Below, one piece after another: positions 19,039 to 30,300 of a DNA stretch of 64,000 nt (position 1 is its first letter; each line of letters starts with the position of its first letter). Both the position numbers and the translations under genes were made by a program. The notes beneath the pieces were generated by a model, which worked only from the letters and a program-made list of their open reading frames with translations, was not told the origin of the DNA and searched no databases. The stretch is from assembly GCA_028023455.1 (NCBI GenBank), contig JAQFVV010000027.1, forward strand, positions 6,633,845-6,697,844. The letters are read 5' to 3'. The stretch is from Epiperipatus broadwayi (taxonomy: Eukaryota > Onychophora > Udeonychophora > Euonychophora > Peripatidae).

Positions 19039-20052
19039 TTACCGTATTTATCGGCATATAACTCGCTTCCTTTTTATACACTTTTTTAAAAGAAAAATAA
19101 TACTTTTCTACATTTTTTCATAAATTTTCATAATGATTTATTATATAAATTCTATAGTTATTTATGTCTACAAAAATGTAACTAGGGAACAATGTAGTTA
19201 GGTACCTTTTAATCTTCATCCTCAAAACCCAGAAATTCATTTCCCAAGCTAAACATTTTTGAAGTTTGTCTTTTTTTAAAACTGTATCTTACTTACTTTG
19301 TGGATAGATTTATATTTTTGAGAGAACTTATATATATATTTTAACCATTTAATTTTTAAATAATTTTTTAAAAATTATGAGGCTATTAAGTAATTTTAAA
19401 TGTTTTGCTCTGATATTGATAGGATTAAGAGAGTGTGTGTATATATATATTAGGATAACTATGTTGTGTAGCTATATATAGCTTACATGCATGCTTATAT
19501 ACATGTGTATTTAAAAATATTTTTTTGTTTCACAAAAGGACAAAATGCAATAGAATACTTATATGTGTATATTAGAGACTTCAGACCACTCAGAGAAGTA
19601 TGGAGAGATGCATGTTGGGAGTAACAAGAGGAGTTTGAAAATGCAATGTATGGGTAAGAGAACAAACAGGTGTTATTGACCTCATTGAAAAAAATTAAAA
19701 GATTGAAGTGGAGTTGGGCTGGACATATTGCTAGAAGAGATGATAGTAGATGGACAGTTGAAATCTTAAACTGGATTCCAAGAGATTGCAAAAGACCCAG
19801 AAAGAGACCACATGTGAGATGGATGGATGAAATAAGAAAGTGTGCAGGGGTGATGTGGACAAGAGAAGCTAAAGATCGGAGAAGATGGATTGAACTTGAA
19901 GAGACCTTCATCCTGTAGTGGATTGATAATGGTTGATGTTGATGATGATGATTCAACTCATAATTTTGATTACCACTGCATAAGATGCACCCCATATTTT
20001 AAGTGTGTTTTGTAAGGGGTGAGTGCATCCTATATGCCGGAAAATACAATAG
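19039..20052. mobile_element. Terminal-inverted-repeat DNA element of about 1 kb, with nested RTE
   Basis: Left end TACCGTATTTATCGGCATAT (19,040 on) and, in reverse complement, right end TATTGTATTTTCCGGCATAT (ending about 20,052) form imperfect inverted repeats of about 30 bp. Inside the right end, GGATGCACTCACCCC and ATATGGGGTGCATCTTATGC add related short repeats. No transposase is visible, so it is a MITE-like, non-autonomous element. An RTE fragment sits inside it. I cannot assign the superfamily with confidence. Confidence 0.6.
19560..19950 (+). pseudogene. RTE retrotransposon C-terminal coding region and tail
   Basis: Frame 19,670-19,918 translates with KKIKRLKWSWAGHIARRDDS, RWTVEILNWIPRDCKRPRKR, PHVRWMDEIRKCAGVMWTRE, the conserved region after the reverse transcriptase in RTE-clade LINEs. 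Just upstream, LQTTQRSMERCMLGVTRG reads in another frame, with a stop and frameshift. After the stop comes a GATTGATAATGGTTGATG-type tail with TGATGATGATG, as expected for RTE. 5'-truncated. A minus-strand 166-residue frame over this region is an antisense shadow. Confidence 0.85.
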
Positions 20053-20424
20053 TTACAGACTTATTTAACACAGGAAAATTAGAACTTGAATTTCTTCTCA
20101 TAGACAAACAATACTTTATTATGAACAATATTGGCAAACAATTTATAAGATTCTAATATATATGATTTCAGAATTAAGTATGAATAAAATAAAACTTTTA
20201 AGCAGAAATACAACATCTGTAGTAAAAAAGTATTAATAATTATTTATTTAAGAGTAAATTTATTTTAGTCAAATTAATAAAAATAAAATATAATATGTGC
20301 ATATTAAATATACATTAAATAATAATAATAATATCATAATCAGCATTTTTTTTTGTCTTTTGGAAAAAGAATGACAGAATTTAGTCAGTGCCAAGTCATA
20401 GGAAGTAGAACCTGAAATATATAT

Positions 20425-20832
20425 ATATATCATCATTTTCAAATATCAATCTACTACAGGATGAAGGTCTATCCAAGTTCAATCCATCCTTTCCAATCTC
20501 TAGCCTCTCTTCTCCACATCACCCCAGTACACTTCCTTATTTCATCAATCCATCTCACACATGATCTCTTTCTAGTTCTTTTACAATCCCTTGGAGCCCA
20601 GTTTAAGATTTCAAATGTCCATTTATTATCATTTCTTCTGCAATATGCCCAGTCAACTCCACTTTTTTAATGATGTCAGTAACACCTGTTTGTTCTCTCA
20701 CCCATATTTTTTATTTTCAATCTCTTTTTGCTATTTTTAGCATGCATCTCTCCATACTTCATTGAATGGTCTGAAGTCTCTGTATTGCATTTCTATTGTG
20801 TCCAATTCTCACATCCATAAGTAAGAACTGAA
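20425..20832 (-). pseudogene. RTE retrotransposon 3' fragment
   Basis: Minus strand: the tail lies near 20,430-20,460, and the coding remnant extends leftwards in element sense from about 20,825, where plus-strand CTCACATCCATAAGTAAG corresponds to the LTYGCE-like end of the reverse transcriptase. It covers the QTIQ..MERCMLK region and the ARRNDNKWTFEILNWAPRDC-like region with frameshifts. Bounded by (TA)n on both sides. Confidence 0.8.
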
Positions 20833-20845
20833 TATATATATATAT

Positions 20846-21108
20846 CACCAACCATTATCAATCCACTGCAGGATGAAGGTCTCTCCAAGTTCAATCCATC
20901 TTCTCCGATCTTTAGCTTCTCTTCTCCACATCACCCCTGCACACTTTCTCATCTCATCCATCCATCTCACATGTAATCTCTTTCTGGGTCTTTTACAATC
21001 TTTTGGAATCCAGTTTAAGACTTCAATTGTCCATCTATTATCATCTCTTCTAGCAATATGTTCAGCCCAACTCCACTTCAATCTTTTAATTTTTTCAATG
21101 AAGTCATA
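20846..21108 (-). pseudogene. RTE retrotransposon 3' fragment, frame partly open
   Basis: Minus-strand frame 20,845-21,081 reads MKWSWAEHIARRDDNRWTIE, VLNWIPKDCKRPRKRLHVRW, MDEMRKCAGVMWRREAKDRR, RWIELGETFILQWIDNGW, the RTE C-terminal region to its 3' end. No stop interrupts these 78 residues, so it is less decayed than its neighbours. Severely 5' truncated at a (TA)n run (21,107-21,118). Confidence 0.88.
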
Positions 21109-21119
21109 TATATATATAT

Positions 21120-22235
21120 GAACTATTTAAAATCATTGCAGTCTTGTGATTAAAGATATATATATATTTAGTAAACCTTCTTATTGAACTATTAGTCGTA
21201 GTTCTAGTAGTAGAAATAAATGATTCTTTTTAAAATAAATTTAAGTGCTTCTAATTAATTCCTTTCTTGTTATGAGAATATTGAATGAGGAATAGATTTA
21301 TTTACTAAGTAGAATAGTAGAATATTGAACCTTTTGGAAGGATCAAAAGATCCTATAAGTTATTGGTCTATAAGTAGTTTGGTTTGGATTCAAAATTCTA
21401 AAGTGTTTGAATCTCATGCCATTAGCTTGGACAGTTATGATAAGTAAATATGAAGGTAAATGTAAATTCAATGCTTCTGATTGGAGAATTCCTATTATTA
21501 GAAATTAGACTGGTGGTCTGTATTTGAACTACTATCTAATATCAGTTGGTCATGAAACCTGTGCAGTTTAAAGTGCAGTCAAATAAAAAACTAAAATCTC
21601 TGGAGCAAAACGTAACCAATCACTTTTGATGGTCAAATATCACATGACTTTCCAAATGATTTGATTATTATTTTGTTTACTTATTCTTACAAGAGAAGGT
21701 TCTAGAGTCACTAAATGGATGAATTGAATAGCTATGCCCAGTGTGTGACTTTGGCTCTCAAAGTCACATGATCTCCTGAGCCAATGATTGTATGATTATA
21801 TTTTTTTATTTAACTAGGTTACTAACCAATAAATTTCTATAATATTCTCATTAATGGAAGCTGAAAAATGTGATGAATAACGTTTTTCTTTGTAAATCCT
21901 TTATCGAAACTGCTGAAGAGCCCCTTTGAACTGTTTAAGATTGTTTATCTTTGTGCCTTATATTAAGAAAGTTATGTCTTTACAACAAACTAAAGCAAAT
22001 TATATAAAAATGTGTTGACTTTCAGAATGTTGTAGATGTTTTGCAAAAACACAATTAGCCACAAAGTAAAATCAATGCAAGTAATTCTAACGATATTGTA
22101 AATCAATACAAAATAATAAGTTTATTTTTATTAAGTTCATTCAGAAACGAAAACAATATGAAAACTCTTATAAAAGAGAACGCGATATTCCAAAATAAGA
22201 GTTGATTAAATTAGTAATCAATAACAAATTTTAAT
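21120..22235. other. No supported gene; weak SINE-like remnants
   Basis: Two old repeat traces: 21,600-21,680 (AATATCACATGACTTTCC) and 21,735-21,800 (GTGTGACTTTGGCTCTCAAA with TCACATGATCTCCTGAGC), which resemble the TCACATGATCTCCCAAGC part of the family F array at 37.7-38.3 kb. No coding frame. Confidence 0.4.
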
Positions 22236-22239
22236 TAAA

Positions 22240-22470
22240 TATTAAACATCCGCGCGCACACACGCGCTCATATTGATAATGTGAAAGGCACATTAACGTT
22301 TATGATATCATTAAATAAGATTAAGTTAAAGCGGTAAATGTTACAAAAGGTTTTAATAAATTATGAAATATCTGCGTCCACACACGTGCGCGTGTTATTA
22401 ATAAGTCTCATTAAAGTTTATGATGATACTAAATAAAATTTAGTTAAAGCAGTAAACAAGAGCATGTTGG
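22240..22470 (+). repeat. Two tandem units of about 118 bp, the insertion site of the Penelope-like element
   Basis: CATTAACGTTTATGAT at about 22,292 recurs as CATTAAAGTTTATGAT at about 22,409, each with an upstream CACACACG-type purine/pyrimidine alternation and a downstream TTAGTTAAAGC(A/G)GTAA. A third, direct copy resumes at 24,065-24,150 on the other side of the Penelope-like element, so the element interrupted this array. Confidence 0.75.
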
Positions 22471-22590
22471 ACTATTTTCGTCATCTATGAGTGAATGTTG
22501 AGTGTATAGAAAATATTGAACTTTATTTAAACTTTCCAAATACAATCAACATACTTTCAATGTAACTCAGAATTCTTCCAACAAAATCAA

Positions 22591-23275
22591 GTGATGGCCA
22601 TGGGATCACCACTATTACACTTGTTTAGCAACATTTATATGGAAGAACTTGAAACCACAGCCATAAATACTACTCCATGTCCACATAAAGTGTGGCTTCG
22701 ATATGTTGATAATACATTTGTGGTATGGCCACATGATGAGGTGCAACTATGGCCATTCTTGATGCACATTAACAACATATGTCCAACAATTAAATTTACA
22801 ATGGAATCAGAACAAGAACAAAAATTAGCATTCTTGGGTGTTCTTGTGACAAGACTCCCTCAGGGCAAAGTAAAAAAACAGTGTATAGGAAACCAACACA
22901 CACTGGAAAGTACTTGGCATATTCATCTAATGATTCAAGAAGCATTCAACATGGAATTGTATTATCACTATGGATCAGAGCAAAGGAGATTTGTTCAGAC
23001 ACCAGTGATTTGGAAAAGGAAAAGATTCACATAGAACAAACACTTATAAAGAATGGTTATCCATCAGCGGTCATCAACAAAACTTTCAATAGACAACACA
23101 AAAACACCCCCAAAAAGAAAACAAATATTGGTACTGTAGTGTATCCATACATATCAGGAATGGCAGACAAATTTAAAAAAATCTGCAGTCAATATAACAT
23201 TAGAACAGCTTTGGAAAACCATACCATACTTCTAGGAATTCTTATTTCTATTAAGCCTAAATTGGAAATGCTTTA
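22591..23275 (+). pseudogene. Penelope-like reverse transcriptase C-terminal half
   Basis: Frame 22,591-23,034 starts MAMGSPLLHLFSNIYMEELE, the A/B-motif region (GSPLSP-type), then WLRYVDNTFVVWPHDEVQLW, where the catalytic YVDD reads YVDN, and IKFTMESEQEQKLAFLGVLV. A frameshift near 22,880 moves the reading to another frame (22,881-23,276) with YRKPTHTGKYLAYSSNDSRS and LWIRAKEICS, the thumb-side region shared by Penelope-like elements, which lies outside other retroelement families. Mutation of the second catalytic D plus the frameshift make it dead. 5' truncated: only the region from motif A onwards remains. Confidence 0.88.
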
Positions 23276-23276
23276 G

Positions 23277-23625
23277 AATAAAAACTATATCTATGAAATA
23301 CCATGTGAATGTGGAAGAAAGTATGTGAGTGAGACCTGTCACCCTGTTGAACAGTGATTGAAAGAACACAAACTAATGGTTAAAAGAGAACAAACAGATA
23401 TGTCTACTGTAGTAGATCATAAATGTACTAATGGCCATATTGTTTAATTGGGAAAATAAAAGATATTGGATAATGAGAAAAAAATGTATAGAATAAAATT
23501 CAAGGAAGCTGCTTATATGACAATGATAAATAATCCTATAAGTCAACCTAGTGTGGCAATACACAATGTATGGAAGCTGCTAATTAATCTTGCTCTTAGG
23601 AAAAATATTAAACAACAATGATAAT
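23277..23625 (+). pseudogene. GIY-YIG endonuclease region of the Penelope-like element
   Basis: Continuing the second frame past a stop at 23,274-23,276, the translation gives NKNYIYEIPCECGRKYVSET, then EHKLMVKREQ, VVDHKCTNGHIV and KFKEAAYMTMINNPISQ. The spacing IYEIPC...KYV matches the GIY-YIG-like nuclease of Penelope-like elements, with the second box reading YVS instead of YIG, and a Cys-x-Cys next to it as in canonical members. Further stops. Role in the family: target cleavage for reverse transcription. Confidence 0.8.
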
Positions 23626-23734
23626 AATAAAAGCAAAACTAATTAGTCTTGATCTTAAAAAAAATTAAAGTACTCAGGAGGATTTGAACCAATCCTCATA
23701 TTTAAATATATAAAATTTCTACTATATGTTGCCT

Positions 23735-23830
23735 TTGACAAAATAACTCAGTTGGTTAGAGTGTTTGTCCTAAATTCGATATTCAAGAATCTAATGGTGC
23801 GAGTTCAACTTCTGTGCGAATACTGTCACT
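23735..23830 (+). other. tRNA-like stretch inside the Penelope-like element 3' region
   Basis: GACAAAATAACTCAGTTGGT-TAGAG looks like an acceptor strand and D arm, GAGTTCAACTTCTGTGCG like a T arm (B-box degenerate) and ATACTGTC can pair with GACA at the start. A long internal part could be a variable arm. It could be a captured tRNA-like sequence or coincidence. Not called as a tRNA gene because the anticodon stem is poor. Confidence 0.35.
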
Positions 23831-23849
23831 GTGAATATCAGGCCAGCAA

Positions 23850-23896
23850 CACCTGAAGAAGAGTGGAGAATAATACTTCTCAAAACGTTGTGTAAT
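23850..23896 (+). ncRNA. Hammerhead-like hairpin near the Penelope-like element 3' end
   Basis: ACCTGAAGAAGAGTGGAGAA followed by TAATACTTCTCAAAACGTTG: a CTGANGA box (CTGAAGA), a hairpin GAGAA/TTCTC, then AAAACGTTG in place of the usual GAAACGTTG. Hammerhead motifs are an established feature of Penelope-like elements. G12 of the core is changed to A, so cleavage is unlikely for this copy. Confidence 0.55.
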
Positions 23897-24149
23897 TATT
23901 AACCCATATTGTCTATTTGTGTGTTATTACTAACAAGTTGTTTGTATTTGGAAAATATAAATAAAGTTTAAAATTTTCTACACATTCAGCATTCACTCAT
24001 AGGTGATGGAAATAGCCACATATCACATCTAATAATATACCATCATCATAAATATTCAGACAGATAAATAATACAAAAGGCTTTGATAAATTATGGAATT
24101 CATGTGTACACACACGAAATCGCATATTAAAGTTTATGATGAACTATAA

Positions 24150-25250
24150 CTGTTAAAAACTGTCTCTGTACTCTAAGACCAATTTATCCTTCATAAGAAT
24201 AGACTATTTTATCATTCACAAATATCTTTTACCTGACAAGTTTTATATATACCTTCACATACACACACATATATATTTAAGACATAAGTTGTATAATTTT
24301 ATTTTTTTTATTCTGTTTATGGCTTGAGAGTTCATAAGTACTTCAAGTAATAGAGTTGATAGTGCCTGTCCATGATATATGGGTTTCGAGCACTAGAATG
24401 TGTTATTCTATCAATACAGCATGGAAGTGTTGATTATATTTGTGCATATCAAACAGAAGTGATCATTTCAGATGATCATGTGATTTACAATTAATGCATA
24501 ACAACGTTTAGTTGTATTTTAGTTTATGTACAAGGATAAGTGTTCGCCCACTTGTCAGACTAGATATTTAGTAATAAATAGTGATGATGCTCTTTTATAC
24601 ATACAAATGTATCACCTCTTGCAGTGAGATATCCAGAAATACCCCAATATTCTCATATAGGATAGCTCCAGTCACATATCTAGAATTTTTGAGCCCCTAT
24701 GCAAAATTTCAAACAAGGCTCTTTTAACATTTATAAGACATACCTTAATATTGTATATAAAACAAAATGACCTCTAATATCCAGGAGTACATATACACTA
24801 CCTTGTTTTGCTTCATTATAATTATGCTTCTGGATAATCTGTAATTGGTATGGTTGTCATATACTCAATGATTAGAAAAGTCAAAAATGCTTATATTTTT
24901 ATATTATCTATACATGCAGTATATACTTGCGTATAATGTATTTAGATACTGATACATATATACATAATGGTAAAACAGTCTTAAAATACTGTAGAACAAG
25001 GGCTTTTACCCCCCCCCTCATGAAACACTTATCATACTACTAACTGATGAGTGGTGGGATTTTATAACATTTTTAATCTTTGTTTTATCCTCTAACTAAA
25101 AAAAAAAAGACTGATTTACCAACCAATATTTGAATGGCTAGCAGGATTAACTATAGGTAATAACCTGAAAGCAGAATCTTAAATCAGGATTTTTAAAAAT
25201 TTACTCAATCCAGATTTTGATTCCATATATTTATACTATATCATAACTTG
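24150..25250. other. No supported gene; one SINE remnant
   Basis: 24,315-24,415 carries a minus-strand family G trace (GAGAGTTCATAAGTACTTCA followed by TAGTGCCTGTCCATGATATA). A C-run lies at 25,010-25,017 and a (CA)n/(TA)n mix near 24,255-24,275. Otherwise nothing. Confidence 0.4.
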
Positions 25251-25254
25251 CTTG

Positions 25255-25865
25255 CCAATAGCTAATTGATTTCTAAATATAATTCACAGCAGACCAGACA
25301 ATGCTTAATCAACCAATAGAATATCACAATCCATTGTCAAGGCAACTTCTACAGATCCAAAATGGATTCCACATTTTAACCTAGTCTAAGATTTTTAAAT
25401 AGACAAAAAGTGAATGCAACATATTGATATTTTAATGTGCCTGGAAGTTTTAAATAAACCCATTCAACAGCCAAAGTGACTTAAGTGAGCTTGAAAGTGA
25501 CTTAGATTAATAAATACATTTTTTTTATAACTTTTCAAACAAACTCCTATTTAACAATAAATTGGCAATAGCTAATTGGTCTCTAAATTTAATGAAAAAA
25601 ATGGATTCCATATTTTATCTGTTCTAAGATTTTTGAGTAGTCAAAAAGTGAAGACACATAATATAACAGATTGAGTTTTTTAATTTTTGCCTGTTGAATG
25701 GGGTTTATTTAAAACTTCTATGGAGATTAAAATATTAATATGTTATAGTTGGTGTCTTTACTGAGTGTATATTTAAAGATTGTAGACCAGTATAAAAAAT
25801 GGAATCTATCGTTTTATCTATAGAGCTTTCCTTGAAAGCAAGTTGTGGATTTTCTATTGATTTAT
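25255..25865. repeat. Complex foldback element, family A
   Basis: The left arm (about 25,255-25,480) has ATTGTCAAGGCAACTTCTAC, then AAGTTTTAAATAAACCCATT and CAACAGCC. The right part (about 25,555-25,860) holds a direct copy of TTGGCAATAGCTAATTG and an inverted copy GCCTGTTGAATGGGGTTTAT. A direct and an inverted duplication are therefore superimposed. The end at 25,835-25,850 (AAGCAAGTTGTGG) mirrors the start (CATAACTTGCTTGCC). Confidence 0.7.
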
Positions 25866-25869
25866 TAAT

Positions 25870-26370
25870 CTTTGGTTATTGTGCTGTGAATATATAAATA
25901 TTAATCTCAATATTCTCACAGATAAATGATAATTTTTCATAATATTATTTTTAAGAGATTTCATATAGGAAATAAAATAGCTAAGTAGCTGATGTTTCAG
26001 TATTAATAAGTACTTTTCTCAGAGCTTCTTCTTTCTCAAATCGTAAGAATGTATATTAGACTAGTTTTTCCTTTTATTATTTCCTCTTCATACTCAAATT
26101 CTATTGGTTGAGAAGTTTTAGACAATATTTTATCCTCCAATAGATTTTTCTAAATATTATTTATTCAAGTCACACTTCTCATTTATAGTCTTGGATGTTT
26201 AAAAATCTCTATAGCTTCTCTTAGCAGTCTCTGGACATATTATTCAATTTTTTCCAGAATATGGGTTTTCTCAAAATTGATCTCGAGGTATGTGAAAAAT
26301 TCGCTGATGAACTGGATTTCTCTCTAACTGCCAAAATGTCTTCTTCTTTTCTAATATTTAATCTATGATT
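25870..26370. other. No supported gene
   Basis: The minus-strand frame 26,221-26,481 runs into a family B foldback and is therefore accidental in its first third. No motif is recognisable in the rest. Confidence 0.4.
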
Positions 26371-26377
26371 GATAATA

Positions 26378-26535
26378 AACAAGGCAAAACTCTCCATACA
26401 GTAGTGCCACCCTGTGCCAACCAGAGTAATCAATGGATGCCAGAAGGCTTGTATGGAGAGTTTTGCCTTGTTTATTAGCAATTATGTGCTAGTATAAGAG
26501 ATAGTGATCATGTGATGTTTAGTGGTTTAATCTAT
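26378..26535. repeat. Miniature family B palindrome
   Basis: ACAAGGCAAAACTCTCCATA on the left is exactly inverted in TATGGAGAGTTTTGCCTTGT on the right (26,453-26,472), with only CAGTAGTGCC...GCCAGAAGGCTTG between. The right flank continues with ATGATCATGTGATGTTTAGT, the outer sequence of full-size family B copies. This is an internally deleted, MITE-like derivative. Confidence 0.8.
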
Positions 26536-26864
26536 GATTGATTTGTTCACTGTATGAATGTGAACAAATTCTGCATGGAATTTCATATACTCAATGATAT
26601 TCCAAAGGAATTTTATCTTTAGGATGCAAAAATATTTTATTAATTTTTTAAAAAGTAGTGTAAACTACATAGATATTATTTTTCTTGAAAATGTTGCTAA
26701 TTTTGTCTTAATCCCTTTATATATGGCAGAACTATCTTAATTCCTGAAACATCAAAATCATTTTTCTTATTATACGAAAAAGTCTTATCAATAATTATTT
26801 GATCAAAATCATTATTAAGAAACAATATTATAAAATCTATATATTGTAACAGTTTGAAAATATA

Positions 26865-27310
26865 GACCAATCATTGGTTGCCATTTGTAATGGATTGAAA
26901 AGTGTGATGGTCTCTTATTTAATGCCCCACAGTTTTGGGATGCATTTGTAATGAATTAAAAATGAAGACAATGACAATGGAACAACACAGTCTGATAAAT
27001 AATAATACATCTTTATTGGACAACCTATTTGTAATGGAATGAAAATGATGACAAAGGATGAGGAAGATAAACTTTAGTATTCCTCATGAATTGAGACACC
27101 ATTTATAGGCATAAACATTGAACACTGTTTATAATTAAATAAAAATGATTCATGAGTGGATACAAATAATGACTTTAATATGCTTTGTGAATTTAGAAGC
27201 CATTTATAACAAAATGAAAAGATTAAGTATAAGAAGTGAAAACTTTAGTATAACTTTCAAATTTAAAACACTAATCATAACAAATTAATTTATTGAGTGC
27301 ACAGAAAGCA
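26865..27310 (+). repeat. Diverged minisatellite, unit roughly 100 bp
   Basis: Repeats of (C/A)ATTTGTAATGGAATGAAAA then GATGACAA and CTTTAGTAT.CCTCATGAATT recur at about 26,885, 26,945, 27,030, 27,115 and 27,200 with considerable drift. Similar words (AAATGAAAATAA) persist to about 27,830. Very old tandem array. No coding potential. Confidence 0.55.
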
Positions 27311-30170
27311 TATGTAAATACTTTAATCAGGTTTTAGCCTGTATTCAATGCGCTTTAAAATTTGTAATAATCAAGCATATTTTGCTGATAGAGGGACCTT
27401 CTAAATCACAACACAAGTTAGCGACTTTTATAAAGATAAGTGTGGCCATTTTATTTTTAACCTAAATTTCCACTTATATAGGAGAATCTGAAGCATCTTG
27501 ATTTGGAAGCATGAAGTAGTTTTTTTCTTCATAAGTCCACTGTTTCCTTTATAAATTAACTTATGCAAAATCTTGCAATTTACAGTGAGTTCATGTTATG
27601 ATCTTAATGTTGGAAATTCTATAAACTATTGAAAAGTAGTAATTAATTTATTGAGCACACAGAAAGCATATGTATTAAAGTATTTAATTGTAACAAAGTA
27701 AAGCATAATCCAATAATTGATCACTAATTATAAGTACATAAAATGAAAATAATGCTAATGAAAATGAAAATAAAGACAATACTAACAAAGCAATGTATTG
27801 AAATACTTAATGATGATGAAAGGCTTTGTTAATTTACAAATTTATGCATATTAATCTATTCTTAATAAAATATATACAATTTTCTCTTTTAAAACCTTAT
27901 AATTTAAAAAAAAATTATAATAGAATTAAAGGTATACAGTATAAAACTGTAATAAAATACAATACACAAGATTGATTAAAGTATCATATATCCCCATCTG
28001 CACCTACATATAATATAAAATGAAAGTTAATACTCTTACAATTTAGAATATCCAATCGTGACAACATAAAATAAATGAAGGATTCTTATTTGACACATAC
28101 AAATACTATTAACAAATCACAATGAATTATCTTTTAAATTATTAAAGCCAAGTTTCTAGACTCTAAATTATAATTACCATAATATGTATAATATTAATAC
28201 TCTACTATAATCAAAGGTCAACATCAAAGCTTAGTATTTAAACTAAATATTCAATCTATACCAATGAACATTAAATTTAAACTAAATCATTCTTTTTAAT
28301 GTAATTCAAATGCCAATTTCAATATATGCTGTCACCAATTTTATAATATAACATACATTCAATAAATAATAGTTTAAAAAAATATGCAGGCTTCCAATTA
28401 TAATTGCATTTATTTATTTTAAATAATTAATACATTTGTACTTTATAAATTATCAAACTAGCTCAAATATAACTTTCTATCCTAAAATAACTTACATATA
28501 ACTAATAAAATAACTACAATAATCTTTTAATTACTTATTAAATATCTATCAATACCAAATTAATTAATTTGTACCTGACTCAAAAGATAATATATTGGAT
28601 TTACTATAAAGAAAATAAAATGTAATTGAATAAACATCAATCCAATCATTTAATTTCTGGACTATTTTATGATTATTTATTATAAAACTATATGGTGCAA
28701 GTCAGTACCTAATATTATCTGTCAAAATATTATGAGCCAATAAGTTTACATTATTAATTGAATGACAACTAAAGCATGTTTATTTGTTTTAAATGAATTT
28801 AAAATTTATTAACAATAAAAATTAAAATGAATGACAAATAGACAATAAATATTTGAAACATATACTCTAATTAAACATCATGAAATATATTCTCTATTGA
28901 AATTAATATTAATAAGATAGGTGTTTATATATTAAAATTCACTTATATAATATATCTACACGAAACAAAAATGTTGTTACACATATAAACTCTTTGAAAT
29001 ACAAGAAAGTTAATGACACTCCTTTAATCTTTATTAAAAATATTTATAAATATTATACAAGTACACACTTAAAAAAGTACATATTAACATACAACTGATC
29101 ATTAACCTCTTATATGACACTTCAAAGTAACACAACAGTTCCACTGTCTATTCTGTGAACTATAATTTGATTATATTTATTCATCTCAATAAAGTATCAT
29201 AAATAGTTATCCAAAACATTACCTATTTTGTTAATTCCAACATTTTCCAAGTATTAAATTTTATCCTTAATTTATCAGGATATTTAACATTATAATGGTA
29301 TTATGAATGAACAGATGCCAATCTCACTTATAACAATATACCACATAAATCATCTGTTAAATCACTCCATTGATATTATAAAATTATATCTGTTGATGAA
29401 AACAGTTCCTATATACAATTTTATGTTGTTATTTTTTATATTCCATTATTAAAACATTTGTTTGTATGTGATATTAATTTTAATAGGGGAATATTAAGAT
29501 GAATTTAAATGCTATGAATTACTTTATTTGTTTAACAAATTCTTGGTAATCCTGTCCAGTTTTCCTGGACAAATATAAGTCTTCTTAGTCCATCATTTTT
29601 ATGGTTAATGAGTACATACCTTTAATATATATACATATAAGAACATAGATTGGCTTCTATGGAAGTCAGAACATCAGAGAGTGAACGCAAATCATTCAGA
29701 TTCTTTTATAACTCTTACAATTGATCATTTTCACCATCAAATCCAAAGTTACATTCTTTATTTACACGTATACTAAAATAACTCTGCATCCATATTTAAA
29801 AATGCTTTTACAATAATAATAAAATGAAAAAAAAAATCATAATCATTACATATAACAAACAATATTCACCTTTTAAAATACAAATAATGTTCTTTTAATT
29901 CAACACAAACACTAAAACAATTTACACCTCATTCTCACAATACTGCCTAGGAAACATATATTTTATAAATATCTTCCCAATATAATATTAAGTGTATCAT
30001 ATAAACACAACAACTAACACATTTAAGATTAAATAATTGTGTATATTATTTACAACCTATTATTCATCAATGCAACATATAATAAAAATACTATTAATTT
30101 TGCTAAAACAATAAACTTTATTATTTATATATATATTTTAATAAACAGCTTAATTCTACTTCACTTGTAT
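27310..30170. other. Long, very AT-rich stretch with no supported gene
   Basis: Almost 3 kb with no open frame worth reporting. A duplicated segment AATTTATTGAG(T/C)(G/A)CACAGAAAGC occurs at 27,287 and 27,649, a direct repeat 362 bp apart. Nothing else recognised. Confidence 0.5.
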
Positions 30171-30234
30171 TCAGCAATGTCTATATTGCACTAAAACGCA
30201 ACTATGTGATGCTACAATCAAAGAACAAACAAAA

Positions 30235-30300
30235 TATAAATGCTAAGCGCTTTTGGGAACATCTGGTTCCCATATTCATAGCGTATGATGGATGTGCTGG
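30235..30300 (-). repeat. Penelope-type 3' end hairpin, solo
   Basis: Minus strand: ACGCTATGAATATGGGAACC, a hairpin GGGAAC/GTTCCC, then AAAAGCGCTTAGC. The same order (ATGAAT-TG, hairpin, (G/A)AAAGCGCTT) occurs at 32,478, 42,395 and 60,818. It looks like the terminal signature of one element family, with different stem sequences preserved by compensating changes. Confidence 0.5.

Larger units (their letters stand above)
22472..24015 (+). mobile_element. Penelope-like retroelement with inverted ends
   Basis: The coding remnant is flanked by inverted copies of one 79 bp segment: 22,472-22,550 and 23,937-24,015 (TTTCCAAATACAA... against TTGTATTTGGAAA...). Order inside: reverse transcriptase remnant, GIY-YIG remnant, a tRNA-like stretch (about 23,735-23,830), a hammerhead-like hairpin (23,851-23,895), then the right repeat. 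Penelope-like elements often carry rearranged and inverted terminal segments, which fits. Confidence 0.85.

Noticed and set aside
19495-19995. 166-residue minus-strand open frame, the longest in the window
   Set aside because: It is antisense to the RTE coding region at 19,560-19,950, which has clear family motifs on the plus strand.
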